A model generated the notes under the pieces. The model was not told the origin of the DNA. It saw only the letters and a program-made list of their open reading frames with translations, and ran no database searches. Positions 23,459 through 35,664 of a stretch of 64,000 nt of DNA are shown here, in pieces; position 1 is the first letter of the stretch; every line of letters begins with the position of its first letter. A program made the position numbers and the translations under genes. Source of the DNA: Botryotinia globosa (taxonomy: Eukaryota > Ascomycota > Leotiomycetes > Helotiales > Sclerotiniaceae); NCBI GenBank assembly GCA_014898425.1, contig RCSZ01000009.1:2046001-2110000 (forward strand), written 5' to 3'.

Positions 23459-26400
23459 TCACCCCTTCCTCTCCATCCCCACCCTCCTCGGCACCCTCGC
23501 CATCCAATAAAGCCCCAACGCACCCCCCACATTCACACCACTATACACCCACGAAATCGCCAGATCTCGCCAGCGATGCTCATAATACACGCCCACGCTT
23601 GCTAACAGCATATCTGTATTTCCTACCGGACAGATATCGCAGACGGTGAGACTTTCAGGGGTGAGCAGATGTGCGGGTGAGGTTCCGAGATAGGATGAGA
23701 GATATTGGGCGCAGGTGAGAGGGGAGGGGGGGACGATGTGGAGGATTTCGTTGGGCGCGCAGACGATGGTGATGCCGGAGAGACCGGTCGAGAGGAGCGA
23801 GGAGGCGAGGTAGGTGACGGGGGTGCTGCGGTACATGAAGGTCCAGAATTTGGGGAGGGAGGTGATGGGGACTAAGATTCTGGGTGGGGGGTTGCATTGG
23901 TCAGTGCTGTTGTGGTGTGTTGTTTTATGGGGTGGGAGCTTTGAGAATGTGGTATACGTACCCGCAGAAGATCAGAGATAAGGTGTAGAGAAGCGCGGAG
24001 ATATTAACGCCGGTAGCGGGATCGGGCATGATGGTGCCCAGCATTTGCGAAAAGGTCGAGGAGAAGAGGAAGAATGATACGTTGATGAGATACATCAATA
24101 TTCCCCGCGAGCTCAGAGATCGCGTCGCGAGAGCGTACCGGTACATTCCAATTGGATAGTACCACGTTGCGAACTGGACGGCGGCGAGGAAAAATATACC
24201 GGGGAGCTCGGCGATGGTGTTTGACAGGATGAATACCATCCAGGAGTATGTTCGCGAGGAGCGTTCGCGTGCTTCGTAGAGCGTGCGGCTATCCATGAAA
24301 TGGGGTAGGGTCAGTTGTACGAGATTTCCGTGAAGGGTGAGAAGGAGGAAGGTGGAGAAGATTTGGTTCTGGACTCCTTGGATACTGGTTTGTGAGTTGT
24401 AGAATGAGAATCCATTGATGAGCCCCTAGATCTTGTTAGCGACGGAAGTCTCACAATTGATTGATACTTACTGCTCCAAGAGTCAGGAAAAACTTGGAAT
24501 ATACATAGGCTGGAGTTCGCCAGTCAAGCTCAAAGTTCCTTTTCGTGACGATATATAACTGGTAGAGGAAAGATGTCGCAAATTCGCTCGACGAAGATTC
24601 ATTAGTCAAATCATACGAACGGGAAAGCTCACGCTTTATGGTAACCAGATCTTTCTTGATGAGTTTTCTTTCCTCGGAGGTGCTCCAGATATCGGTCCAA
24701 GAGACAGCTGACTTGTCGACCACTTCGAGTAACCACTCCGCGGGATTTTCGTCAACTCCACACTCTCGAGATCCATGCCGTTGGAAGTAATCAATCAGGG
24801 TTCGCGAACTCTGTCCGAGTTCCCCAAAATATGCAGATTTTCCTTCGTGGAGAAACAGCAGTCGGTCGAACATCTCAAATAGTATTCCGGACGGTTGGTG
24901 AATGGTACAAAGAATTGCTTGGCCTTCGTTGGCCAGCTTTTTTAACAAGGTACAAATTGACCAGGCGGTGTTGCTATCGAGACCAGATGTAGGTTCGTCT
25001 AAAGACGATTAGTCTTCTATGAATCAGTGCGCCAATGAGTATCCTATCAAGCTTACCTAGAAAAAGAAGAAGCTCGGGTTTAGCGGCAAGCTCAACTCCT
25101 ATGGTGACACGCTTTCTTTGCTCAACATTCAAACCTTCTCCCGGCACCCCGATGATAGCTTCAGCAAAACTTGACATGTCCAGTGTATGAATTAGATCAT
25201 CAACCCATTCTATCTTCTCCTTATCCGAGCACATCTTTGACTGACGCAGTCGTGCGCTGAACATCAGGGCCTCGCGAACAGTCGACGTTGAGAGATGCAA
25301 ATCTTGCTGCTGAGCATAACCCACCTTTCGTGCAAAACCATCATCTTGATACTTAGCATCGACATATTTTCCTCCTCGGATTACTCCAGTGGTTGTTCGG
25401 TTTGCGAGAACGTTTAAGAGACTGGTCTTTCCTGCACCGGATGGACCCATCAAAGCTGTCAGCGTTCCAGGTTTAATCCATCCCTCGATATTGTCAAGGA
25501 TCTGTTTCGATGTCCCATGAGTATGCACGTCGTAGGAGAGTTCATCCCATATAAATGTTGCAGCGTGTTTGTTGTCACCATTATTGTCATTGTCAGCATC
25601 GTCTGTAGCGACTGTTACAGTAGCATGTGAGTTGTGGTGAGTATCGTGCAACGGTGGGTCTTCCTCATCTCTCGGTGAGATCTGATTGGGCAATTGTCCA
25701 CGTCTAAAAATCAGAACTTCTCCCTTGGATCGCGCGGCAGAAATATACTCTGTAGCTAAAATGTACAGTCCACACAGAAAAACTCCGAATGCTAGTATGA
25801 TCGCAAGATTCCTCCATAAAACGGCTGTGTCCATCTGAAATGCGCTAGCGAGATAAGCATCCCCATCAACGACAATTGCTCCGGGGATCGCGCCGACTGT
25901 TGAACATTGTCTCCCATTTCGATTTACCTGATTATAGTCAGGTCCTTCCGGAATGAAATGGGCACAAGAGAATTGACGACCGGAGAATTCGTTGATCATC
26001 AAGCTTTCGAAGGTATAATAGATTGGATCAATATAATTAAACCATCGGAACCAAGGATGCATGCTCGAGATTGGTAGCACGAATCCTGTGTATGTCATTA
26101 ACAACAAGATGAAACACGCTCCTGGTGCAATCGATCCAGTCAAGGTTTTCGACATCGCTCCGATGGTTCTGAATAACATGGAACCAGTGAGAAGGCTGCA
26201 AAATGCAAACACGAAGAATGTAAAGAATGCTGCCGGGGTTCTTCGCAAATTGGCCAAAAAGTAAAACGGCACGTTGAAAGAGATCGTCAACAGTATTTTG
26301 TTTGGCAGATCAGCAATCATTGAAGCGATGGCTTCCGCAGCGGGATGATATAGTGCATATTGGAAATGCTTTTCGACAATCGGCCGTTGATCCCACAACA

Positions 26401-28050
26401 CGACGCCTTCGAACGCACCAAGAAAAGTGTTGGTTAGAACAGTGAAGAAGATCAGAACGCCGCGACCATAAAAGCTACTGGTATCCTCAGCTAAGTTGTA
26501 AAACATACTACCCAAGATGATTGAGATGATTGCATTGCCGCCAATGCTTGAGATAGGAGGTGCTATATCGTTGATCAATCTCTGAAAACATCGATTTAGG
26601 CACAGTATAACTTGGGAAAAAAACGAAATGATGTAAGGAGACTTTGCTCGCTGTCCGGCAGCCTTGTATAATTTCTGATCAGCCCTTAGTCTATTGAGAT
26701 TTTCCTCGTTCACAGGAAATTCTTGATCATAGATCATAATATCTTCCATGAGCTTTACTCGTTCATCACTCCCCTTCCAGGCTCGTGCAAATTCATCTGG
26801 AGTTTGCGGAACATTTGCTTCAAAGCCTTGGCTTATGAGTTGCATCCTTTCAGCAGAATTGGTGAGAGAAGCTAGAAAGTCGCTAGTTGTAGCTCGCTTG
26901 GGACAAACAAACCCGAGATGAGCGAAGTATTCCTTCGCCGCGTCGGTACGGCCGAAGTATATCTGACGACCTTCATAAAGAAGTATCACTTTATCAAACA
27001 AGTTGTAAACATCCTGTGCAGCTTGATACATTGTGACGAGATGAGTTGACCCTGTCACTTGAGCTGCTGTTCGAAGAACCTTGACAAAGTTGAGCGCATT
27101 TGAGCTATCCAGACCTCGCGTGCTGTTGTCCCAGCATTGAATTGATGTTTCGCATGCAACAACTTCGGCAATGCTCGTTCTTTGACGTTCTCCCCCACTG
27201 AGTCCTTGTATGAAATCATTGCCAATTTTAGAGTCCAGCGTACCAGTAAGGCCTAACGCTGCGGCCGTAGCCATAATTGTCCGCTTGGTAGATGCTCGCG
27301 GGTCAGAGTCATGGTTCAGAGAATTTGCCGGTGTTCTAGCCCGTGTAGGTACGGCCAAGGTTTGGGAGACAGTCAGGTGGGGAAAGTGAACATCAGATTC
27401 TGCTCTGTAGTTGCATTCGCCTCGAAATTCGGAATGTATCACGTTGCTCGGAATTCCTAGTCATAGTTAGATTTTCACCCTGATATTTTTGATTCACACG
27501 TACCTTGATAATTCAATTGCGACGCAGAGTCCACAAATAAGCCATGAGTCTGTCCTGCAATGGTCTTGAGAAAGGTCGTGCAGCCACTACCCGGTTTTCC
27601 AAGCACCATAAGCATCTCTCCACTACGAACTACACCTTCAAAGTCTCTAAGGATGTTGACTCGCATTTCTTCCTTATAACCAAACAACTGGAGTACCTTG
27701 TTATAAACCACAAAAACATAATTCGAAACGGTTTTCTGGTAGTCCGTCGGAGTGTTGAATCCATAGACGTTAAGGTTTTGGAAAGAAACGCTAATTGTCA
27801 TCTTTCGGCATCTTTCTGGGTTTTGATACTTCTCCAAAAGCCAGTCTCTGTAGTTGAAGCTCTCCATCATATCATCAGACCTTAAGCTCACCTCGTCTGA
27901 GTCGTTGGGAATGGCTGATTTTGTAGGGGCATCTCTCTTTTCGGATGGATGAAGATCAGTCTCTTGAAAAAGATTGTTCCTGGAAATCCTCAACGAGCCA
28001 TCGGAATTTGAAAGATCATTTCCTTCACAGTTTTGTACTTTTTTACCCAT
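23459..28050 (-). CDS. PDR-type (ABCG) full-size ABC transporter
   Basis: Five exons (28050-27504, 27456-25057, 24998-24472, 24425-23962, 23879-23459) join in phase to 1452 residues, a normal PDR length with the (NBD-TMD)2 order. NBD1 has the degenerate Walker A GKPGSGCTT (residues 151-159), signature LSGGERQRTSIAE and Walker B region WDNSTRGLDSS. NBD2 has a canonical GPSGAGKTS (about residue 853) and a degenerate signature LNVEQRKRVTIGVEL, then FLDEPTSGLDS across the exon 2/3 junction. This asymmetric pairing is the PDR hallmark. The C-terminal half has the expected helices and ends in YWMARVP. PDR pumps export fungicides, plant defence compounds or own metabolites at the plasma membrane. 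It is divergent from the P450 at 28641. The last two exons use strikingly more C-ending codons than the first two. Confidence 0.95.
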
Positions 28051-28640
28051 TGCGAAGTGATTGCGTGAATGTTGAAGTGTGGAAAATTCAAAGTTGCTTC
28101 AGTATACCTAGGTAAGCAAAGCTATCTCAAAAGCCAATGATTAGTCCCAACCGGCGGTAGGTTTCACCAGAAAAGAAATACGAATCACTTTGCAGGGTGA
28201 ATCTAACAGGTAGTCCTGTCATATATGCATTTATCCCATTTATCCCAACACTACCGAGGTCCCTAGTGTAACCCAAAGTGAATAAATGTTCTAACTTAAA
28301 TAAGTAATAATTCCTCCGTCCAAGAAAGGAATAAACAAGTGACAAAGAATTTCCAGATTAAACTATTAATTCTTCACGAAAGCTAGCTCCTGGGGGCTTA
28401 CTTGGATTCCATGCCTCAATTTAGCCACTCTCCTGCGTTTAGGCTGGTTCAAGTGAGGAATTATCCACCTAAAACAAGTGTACAGGTGTAAGCTTACCAG
28501 CGAGAGCCTTTGGTATAGCCTTGTCAAGTTTTTATATGTACTCCCGTCTTGATGAGTTAAGTATGTTGAGTTTCCTATGCATATATTGGAGTGTAAATCC
28601 CTCTGTTATAGCAAAGGCATTCTTCGTTCTTCGCTTCATC
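28051..28640. promoter_or_regulatory. shared promoter between ABC transporter and P450
   Basis: A 590-base divergent intergenic region between the ABC start (28050) and the P450 start (28641). It includes a CCAAT pentamer at 28134-28138 and a GC-rich CCGGCGG at about 28150, which could be a zinc-cluster factor site. If the P450 starts further upstream (28536 or 28563, in frame) the promoter is about 80-105 bases shorter. Confidence 0.5.
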
Positions 28641-30605
28641 ATGATTTCTGATACCGTTGGAAACGTGCTGGATCTGTTCTCGCCGGCTCAAGACACTTCG
28701 CGTATTCTTCAGGTCCCTTCGTCATCTCTATCTTTGCTATCTTCTTTGAACATCCCGACTTGGCTATCAAGATCGTCCAATGCTTACCTATTTCTTGCGT
28801 CTTTGACCCAATCCCCTACAGCATGTCAGATACTTCTATACCTCAGTATTCTTTCACTTCCTTTCTTGGCCTGCTACTTGAAAACATGGCAGTCATTCGT
28901 AGCTCAGTGCTCGGATACTGCTCCTATTAGAGAACCTCCTACTGTTCCTTACATGATTCCATTCTTCGGGCGAATAGTTGACTCAGTCATCAACATTCGA
29001 AAGTTCTTCCATGGGTTGAAGTAAGTTCAATAGCTCCGTCATCAAAATTAACATACTCACTCATGTGTCTAAGCGACCAAACTGTCTACGGGGTCAAGAT
29101 ATTTGGGTATAAGTTTTTCTTTATCCAAGGTCCTGAGATGATCTCAGCTCTTTGGAAAATCAAAGAACAAATCACAGCGCCAGTTCATCAAGTTTTTGTC
29201 TTGAACAAAATATTTGGAATGAACCCAAAAGCTGTACAAGCTTATGTTTTGGATGAGTCGGGTCTCAACGCAAAGTCTCATCCAAAAAGCAATATATTAA
29301 CCCATAATCGCATCGACTATATCACTCATGTTGGGTTTCTGCGATTACTGACTGGAGATGGACTTTTTGGACTCTATGGACGATGGTCACTAGAGTTCTC
29401 CTACAGATTTCAAGCTCTTGAGATTAGTCAGGAATGGGCCGAGCATACTGATATCATGAAATTCTGGGAATTGCCATTGATAGCTTCGATGAACAAGGCC
29501 ATAGCAGGTCCACTCCTCGAAGCCATCAATCCAGATTTCACAGAAGAATTTCTCGAGTTTCTTCCATATGCTAACCAACTTGTGAAATCTTTCCCGCCTT
29601 GGTTGATTCCTAGGGCTTACAGTCTTCGCAAAAAGCTTGTTGCCACCGTGAAAACATGGCACAGTATTGCAAGATCCCAGTTCAGAGATCAGTATGTTGA
29701 TGCTGATGGTGATGCTGATCCTTGGTGGGGCTCACGATTCATACGAGAACGACAGGAATACCTGTCCAAGGTAGAGGATTGGGACTATGATTCAATGGCT
29801 GTATCTGATTTCGGTCTCTTATGGGGGTATGTCAAATCTACCTTTCCTTCAACAACAGACAATCACTGACTATCTCATTAGCGCAAGCATCAATGTGCAC
29901 AAGGCAGCAGTATGGGCCGTCATAGAAATATTCAAAGATCCAGCTTTGCTTTCCCGTGTTCGGAAAGAATTACAAGAAGTTTCTTTTGACCCTGAATCTC
30001 TTGCATCACCCCAGTTTATTCATAAACTAATTCAGATTCCGCTGTTACAATCGATTTATGCAGAAGTCATTCGCCTGCATGTAGAAGTTCAACACGTTCT
30101 TTACAGCCATCATTCGCCGGTGTATGTGAATCAGTGGATTTTCCCTAAAAAGACTCCTATTATGGTACCCTGTGGCCCGGCACATCATGATACCAAAGTC
30201 TGGAATACGAGAAATGGCGAATTCCCACTGGATACCTTCTGGGCGGATCGGTTCTTGCTATATCCAGAGGACGCTATGAGCGGGCCTATGATCACAACAC
30301 CGACATCCAATGGCGTTTCACAATTCATGTCACTTTCCCGTCAAAAGAATTCCTCGAAGCCAATCTATTGCGAGTCTGTTATGCGGAACTCTTTCATCGG
30401 ATACGGCGTGGGAGAAAGAACTTGCCCGGGGCGCTTCTTGGCTAAACGTGAGATCATTGCAGTTTTTGCAAGAATTGTGCAACAATACGACATTGAGCTG
30501 TCGACAAAGGAAAAGCATTTCAAACATAGTATGGCATTTTATGGTTTTGGCACTCAAGCCCCAAAGAACAAGATACCTTTTAGAATTAAAAGAAGAGAAT
30601 GTTAA
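28641..30605 (+). CDS. cytochrome P450, CYP7/8-like, without the usual I-helix acid-Thr pair
   Basis: Three exons (28641-29020, 29074-29826, 29882-30605) give 618 residues. A hydrophobic segment near residue 70-90 (LLYLSILSLPFLACYL) is the membrane anchor, followed by PPTVPYMIPFFG, the proline hinge. The I-helix region reads GLLWGASINVHKAAVWAV instead of the usual A/G-G-x-D/E-T. The K-helix ExxR is present (EVIR), and the haem loop is YGVGERTCPGRF with Cys at about residue 559. The phenylalanine usually four before the Gly is Tyr. The I-helix pattern resembles CYP7/CYP8 enzymes, where an Asn or Pro replaces Thr. Substrate unknown. Upstream in-frame ATGs exist at 28536 and 28563; 28641 gives the most ordinary N-terminus. 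Confidence 0.88.
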
Positions 30606-31170
30606 ATGGGTAGAGAGACTCGCATGGAAGATATTTGAGAAGCCGCGCTACTGTCACTTACTATTTGTATATTAGACTATGAGTCTACGGGGAGGTTGGG
30701 CTGATTTTTGCTGCGAGTGTTCCGATAGAAAATGATAAACTTGATCAACTCGGTCAAAATAAAACAACTTATAGTTCATATGCCATGTCATCCTTCTAAG
30801 GTTAAAATTCCTTCATGATTGACCTAAGCAAGTGAAAATTTGACTTAGACCCTTGGATATTGCACAGGAGCTGAATGTAGCTCACAGAAAAATTCGTGGA
30901 GATTTTCTTGATGTGGTTCTCGGTCCTGAATGTGCTATGTATACGACAACAAAAAGACTATTATGACGACGAAGTGGCATGAGTATCTAGAAGATCAAGC
31001 CCAATTATGCTGCTAAATGGAACCAAAATTTTCTACTTTTTATATTTTTCATCTTGGATTTTGCAGATCACCTTCTAATACCCCCTTGACAACCTTAATC
31101 TAGACCATATCACGATCCGTCACGGGTTGATGTGACTCTTGCATTCCAGCCTATTCTCGTTAACCACCAA
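30606..31170. other. intergenic between convergent genes
   Basis: 3' flanks of the P450 and the PTH11-like gene. I see no gene or notable repeat. The plus frame at 31132-31482 is antisense to the receptor's last exon. Confidence 0.6.
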
Positions 31171-32538
31171 TCAACATTTCAAGGGGGTCTTATTTACCCT
31201 CTCACTTGTGGTCCAAATCTCATGTTGGACCTTTATGCTCTGCTGTTGTTCACTCAAAGGCCATCCATCTTCCTCCTGTTCTACGGGGATTTTGATGACT
31301 TGGCTTACCCTCAACGCGCTGCTCCTCCCGTTGATGAAGGTTCTGATACCCGTTATTGTACCTCTCTCGATTCCTGGCAGTGCCATCATCCCATGCATTT
31401 CATGACGTGCACTTATGGAATCAATAGCACCGCTAGTGCGTCTCGTTCGCCACTTTTTGGGAGTTGCGATCAGCCGCAATAATTCTTTTGTTCTGCTGAA
31501 AATATTGCTGCTATCTATGGGGGGCTCGGGTCCCATTACTTTCTGGTTGCGAGAGACGAACAAAGCACGGAAGGCAGTGCCGGTGGTCAGAATCAGACCG
31601 ACTTCGCCAGCGACAATAAGCCAGTAGACTTCCCATGCACTATCAAAGCTAGATTCGGCGCGAAGGCCCGAGACACGAATAATGGTCAGAACGATCATAC
31701 CAATTGTGAGGCAGAGTGAGCAACCGAGGGCAATCTTCTGTGTCCAGCGAATTTTGATTTGCCAGATCAAGCGGACAGGGATTACAAGAACTGAAATTTT
31801 AGTACTTAAAGTATGTTGTTAGAGTGTTTCCCTTACTGATAAGGTCTGAAAATATATCTAGGACCATTTGAGAGATTGCATAGTTGATAACGACTTGCGC
31901 CTTGGCTCCTTGACCACATTGCACTGTATTCAGTGAATCAGCAAGTATCCTAGAGGTGGCAGCAAGGAGACTCACAAACTTGAGGATTATTGTAGTGAGG
32001 GCAAGCCAAAATATATATCGCCATGCCGTATCCCGCAATTATCAAATTAAGCACAAAAACCACCCACCAATAGCGAGTCATACTCTTGATTCTATCAATC
32101 AATTTCTTAAAGAAGAAAAGAAAGCTAAACTTGACGCTCACGATTGCGCCCCAGGCACACATTAGGCTTATTGTTGAACGCTCCGAATAATCATAAATGC
32201 GCTGAATGAAATCTTTGGGAAGTTGGGTGTATATTTCAGAGGTTCCCAGTATCAAGGCTTCGGCCATAAAGAGGTTGTCAATGTAATTGAAAAGGAGACC
32301 AATGGATGCTGTGATGCAGAGAATGCCGACTATAATCAGAGTGTCGTCTATAGCAAACTGTTTCTGAATTCGAATGCGTATGTAGAAGCGAATAAGAGCA
32401 GCAACGACTGCGAGTATGTAGAGTGCTAAGGTTGACGCCTTTTCCATCAGCTTGTGCTCAATTCAGACGACGGGGTAGACTTACGAACAACTCTTGCTTG
32501 TGAATTCGGCCCATATGATCAAATTGCGATAAACCCAT
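31171..32538 (-). CDS. PTH11-like seven-helix receptor (rhodopsin-domain family)
   Basis: Four exons (32538-32485, 32438-31976, 31923-31837, 31790-31171) join in phase to 407 residues. Seven hydrophobic segments can be placed: LALYILAVVAALIRFYI, then DDTLIIVGILCITASIGLLF, MCAWGAIVSVKFSFLFF, WWVVFVLNLIIAGYGMAIYI, IFSDLIILVIPVRLIW, LGCSLCLTIGMIVLTII and VYWLIVAGEVGLILTTGTAF. Arg-x-Arg after helix 1, Asp-Asp before helix 2 and the IPVRLIWQ stretch at the end of helix 5 are characteristic of the fungal PTH11/rhodopsin-domain family, which includes surface-sensing receptors of pathogenic fungi. The hydrophilic C-tail is about 130 residues. There is no N-terminal CFEM domain. The first exon (18 residues) and its 46-base intron are inferred; an ATG at 32447 is the alternative start. 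Confidence 0.85.
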
Positions 32539-33952
32539 CTCGAAAGCCGTTGTTCAAAGAAATGGAATTTTCGGGGGATTTGCTAAAAGATTGTCTTCTG
32601 AGATCTCCAGAGACCTTTACGTTATGTGAGTATGATAATGGGGGAACATAGACACAACTGATGCTCACGCTATCTTCCTGCTGAAATTACCAAGCGCCAT
32701 ACCTTATGGAGCCTATATTGGCCCTTCATGTTTTCATCATAGCCAAATCTATGTCCAATCTAAGTGCGTTGGGGGCTGACGTGGTCGTCACCGAGTACTA
32801 CCGATAAAGTGACCGTTGTGGCGACTCTGACCATCTATCATATCTTGGTACATAGGAAAAGATGTACAGAAAGTACGTAGGTGTTTCTTCATCTTTCATG
32901 CACCCTGCTGCACGTTGACAGGATGGTTTTATCCGAAACTTTCCTCCTCCAGTCCCGTCTACAAGCCATGCTGTAGGGCTACAGTGAAGATAGTTCTGGA
33001 AACATTCCATAACTCAATCTCACTAACAATTTTCAGACATACGTCAGGCTTGCATAAGATGCCGTGATATCCACCAGCTTATTGATTAAGCCAGGCATTA
33101 GTTCGTGTATGCATTCTGAAATACACTTACTTTCTCATTTTTCACCGAACTTGAAACTTTTCATCTATGGATGAGTGCTACATTGACATACACTCAACTT
33201 GCATGTATCCAATCACGATTCTTACCGAACTATTTTCTTATAAATAGGTAATATCGACTCTCCAACGCTGTCACACGGGGCGTAATGAGATGATTTTCAT
33301 CTGCCTATCATAGTGCAGGCATATCAACGTCGGGTCGCACAATAACATTGCAAACATGAGCCCATTAATGCAGACCCATGGCCACTCCATATAGCGAGAT
33401 GCATACACATTGTGATCATTCCATTCACTACGCCTCACTGATACTTCAAAATCAATACGTTCAGACCAGTCTTCTTTTCTACACACCAAAAACTTTCTAG
33501 GTAAGGTAGAGTTTCATCTTGGTGAGAAAGTATAAATATAATCACAGGCATATTTACGCCTCATTAGCGCATTCAAACAGACATAATTTCGAGACACTTG
33601 ACATGAATTATTAATATCTTGAGTGTAAAAACGTTAAAGAAATTCTTGTAATGTGTGTAGTGCTGTTGGTAGAAAAATACTGCTTTAGTACCCCTGCTAA
33701 GAAATTGCTTTTCACTAATTTCCAAGTGATGCCGTAGTAACTTTTGCATCAGCTAACGGTCTGGAATATCAGAATCTAAGCCTCCTTTATACCTCGAAGT
33801 ATTAGGGGCTATTCAGAGAGAGTTTATTCACAGTGCTCGCCAATTTGCCCATAACTCTCGAACTTAGTGGCTATTAAAGTTTAATTGCTAATGCCTTCCA
33901 TTCGCGTTAACAGCAATAGACACTTTAGCCCCGCATAAAGTTTAGTGCATCA
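32539..33952. other. intergenic, receptor upstream region
   Basis: No gene is supported; frames are all under 75 codons without features. The only notable motif is the TGACG palindrome listed separately. Base composition is ordinary. Confidence 0.55.
32777..32790. promoter_or_regulatory. TGACG-N4-CGTCA palindrome, possible bZIP site
   Basis: A perfect inverted repeat of the CRE half-site TGACG with a 4-base spacer, about 240 bases upstream of the PTH11-like start. The motif is known as a bZIP half-site; use here is inference. Confidence 0.25.
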
Positions 33953-34192
33953 ATGTCAGTCGGAATTGATCTTTTCAGTTATCTCGCTCTCCAGAGACAG
34001 AACATCGGAATATACACAGTCATGCTTGTTATTAGGGTCCTGGCACTTTTTGGATTCTTCGCCGTACCGTTTCTTTTCTCTCAAATGGTTACATACTTCC
34101 TCATCCCCAAAGATTTCGTGGAAGTCAGGAACGAAGACGTCGATGGTTATGACGAGGAAGAGTTTTATGCTCATTTTTCCGTCAAAGAATGA
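33953..34192 (+). CDS. candidate small membrane protein, orphan (79 residues)
   Basis: An ATG-started frame encoding one long hydrophobic stretch (about residues 20-50, containing VIRVLALFGFFAVPFLFSQM) followed by an acidic tail (VEVRNEDVDGYDEEEFYAHF). Composition is protein-like rather than repeat-derived. A plausible intron with GTAAGT donor, CTGAT branch and TAG acceptor follows at about 34221-34275, so the transcript may be spliced downstream of, or differently from, this frame. An overlapping plus frame (33945-34208) competes. No family recognised; could be a chance ORF. Confidence 0.3.
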   Translation: MSVGIDLFSYLALQRQNIGIYTVMLVIRVLALFGFFAVPFLFSQMVTYFLIPKDFVEVRNEDVDGYDEEEFYAHFSVKE

Positions 34193-34948
34193 GGTGATTC
34201 TACTCTAATAAGAGAACATTGTAAGTGAAACATTAGAGTGCTAAATGGCTATACTGATGTTTAACACTGATTAGCCGCGAGCTTCAAATACATAACCATA
34301 GCAACTGGCTCGACTTTTCGACAATCAGCAAGCAATTTGGATTTTGCGAGGGAAGAATTCGATGTTCAGCTGAGTTTGGGTATCAGCAAAAACGAACACA
34401 GTGTGTTCCATGGTTATGGGTTGAAGTGATTCACTCAGCGGTATTCCCGTTCTGTGGGGCTCATGGAGAATGCCATGATGAGGACATTTATTAAAGCCAG
34501 GAAGTCGCGACGATGAATAGCAATCTTCAATGTTGACGGGTACTTGATGAAATCGATGTACATGAGTTCGCTCTTAGTATAGGAAAATGAAAATCATGAA
34601 TCAAAGCGCTGTACTTTTATTTTACCCGAAATTCTTTATGTGCAAACATCGAGTATTTTTGCTTATGTGCAAAAGTTTCTATGTATGCTTGTGCGTAGTT
34701 TTTATTCACAATCATTGGCATCACAGGTAGATATCACTCTTTAATTGAAGCCGGTGATGTCAAAGTAGAATAGATTAAACATAGCTCACATAAAATAGAT
34801 GCTGGATTTCGCGACGTAATTGAATTGTGCCATCGCTACCTAGTGAAAATAGTCGATGTAACGAGTTCTCTCTATGACTCTGAGCTAAATCCTGGGATCA
34901 CCCCCGGTCTCATATCGTATGCATGCTTGCTGTGTTCCTGCTCCTCTT
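34193..34948. other. intergenic
   Basis: Apart from the possible intron at about 34221-34275 I see nothing that can be called a gene or repeat here. Confidence 0.5.
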
Positions 34949-35664
34949 TCAAAGGAAATTCAACACCAGAATGGCAAAAATGGCTCCACCAGCCTGAAGT
35001 CTAGATTGGAGTTGCTGATTCTCTGCCCCGGCGGACAGTGAGGTAGTGGCATCAGTTGAATTGGCAACCGACGAAGTGGTAGCTAATCAAAGTAAGCTGT
35101 TGCACGTCATAAGTATCCAAAATTTGTATTGGGTGGTTTTACTTGGACTTGCGCTCGTTGTTCTGGCACCTGTGGTGGGAATGGCACTCGGAGCAGAGGG
35201 AGCCCCACTAGTAGATGAGGGACAAGATGAAAGTGTACTGGCGATGGAGATGCCCGCCCTGCGAATATCTATGAGTAAGAATTCCTTATAAAGTGGAACC
35301 ATGTGTATTTACCCCGAGCACAAATTCACCGCAAACGAGATAACCGCTAAGCAGCATGTCAGAAACTTGCCGATTTGAAGAAAGATTGAATATTTTACAT
35401 ACAATTAAAATCAGCCGTATCGCATTTAGACAACGAACAACAACCTATGTTTTGGGAGAACGAGCTGTCAGCACAGATGCAGTTAATATCAGTCTGACCG
35501 CACTGTGACGGCAAACTAGATAGACAGCTTTGCTGTAAATGAATGTCAGTTACGGATGGCATATGACTGACTAGAGAATACCTTACAGCGCAAGAAGGCA
35601 ATTGAGCTGAGACTAATAAAGAGACGGTGCTCAAAATTGCAAAAATTTGTTGTGTAACCTTCAT
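34949..35664 (-). CDS. secreted CFEM protein with GPI-anchor signal
   Basis: Four exons (35664-35587, 35532-35403, 35268-35143, 35082-34949) fit in phase to 155 residues. Residues 1-20 are a signal peptide (MKVTQQIFAILSTVSLLVSA). The CFEM domain follows with PSCAQSC, LPSQCG, TDINCICAD, GCC and SKC; the TDxxCxC core is diagnostic. A Ser/Thr/Pro-rich stalk leads to a hydrophobic C-terminus (AGGAIFAILVLNFL), the pattern of a GPI-attachment signal. CFEM proteins sit at the cell surface and may bind haem or act in host interaction and adhesion. The start of exon 3 is the least certain junction: the phase-compatible acceptor is a CATAG at 35269. The gene neighbours a PTH11-like receptor but is separate from it. 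Confidence 0.82.

Noticed and set aside
31171..35664. A single CFEM-PTH11 receptor gene with a roughly 2.4 kb intron
   Set aside because: The CFEM gene has its own stalk, GPI signal and stop, and the receptor has its own start exon.
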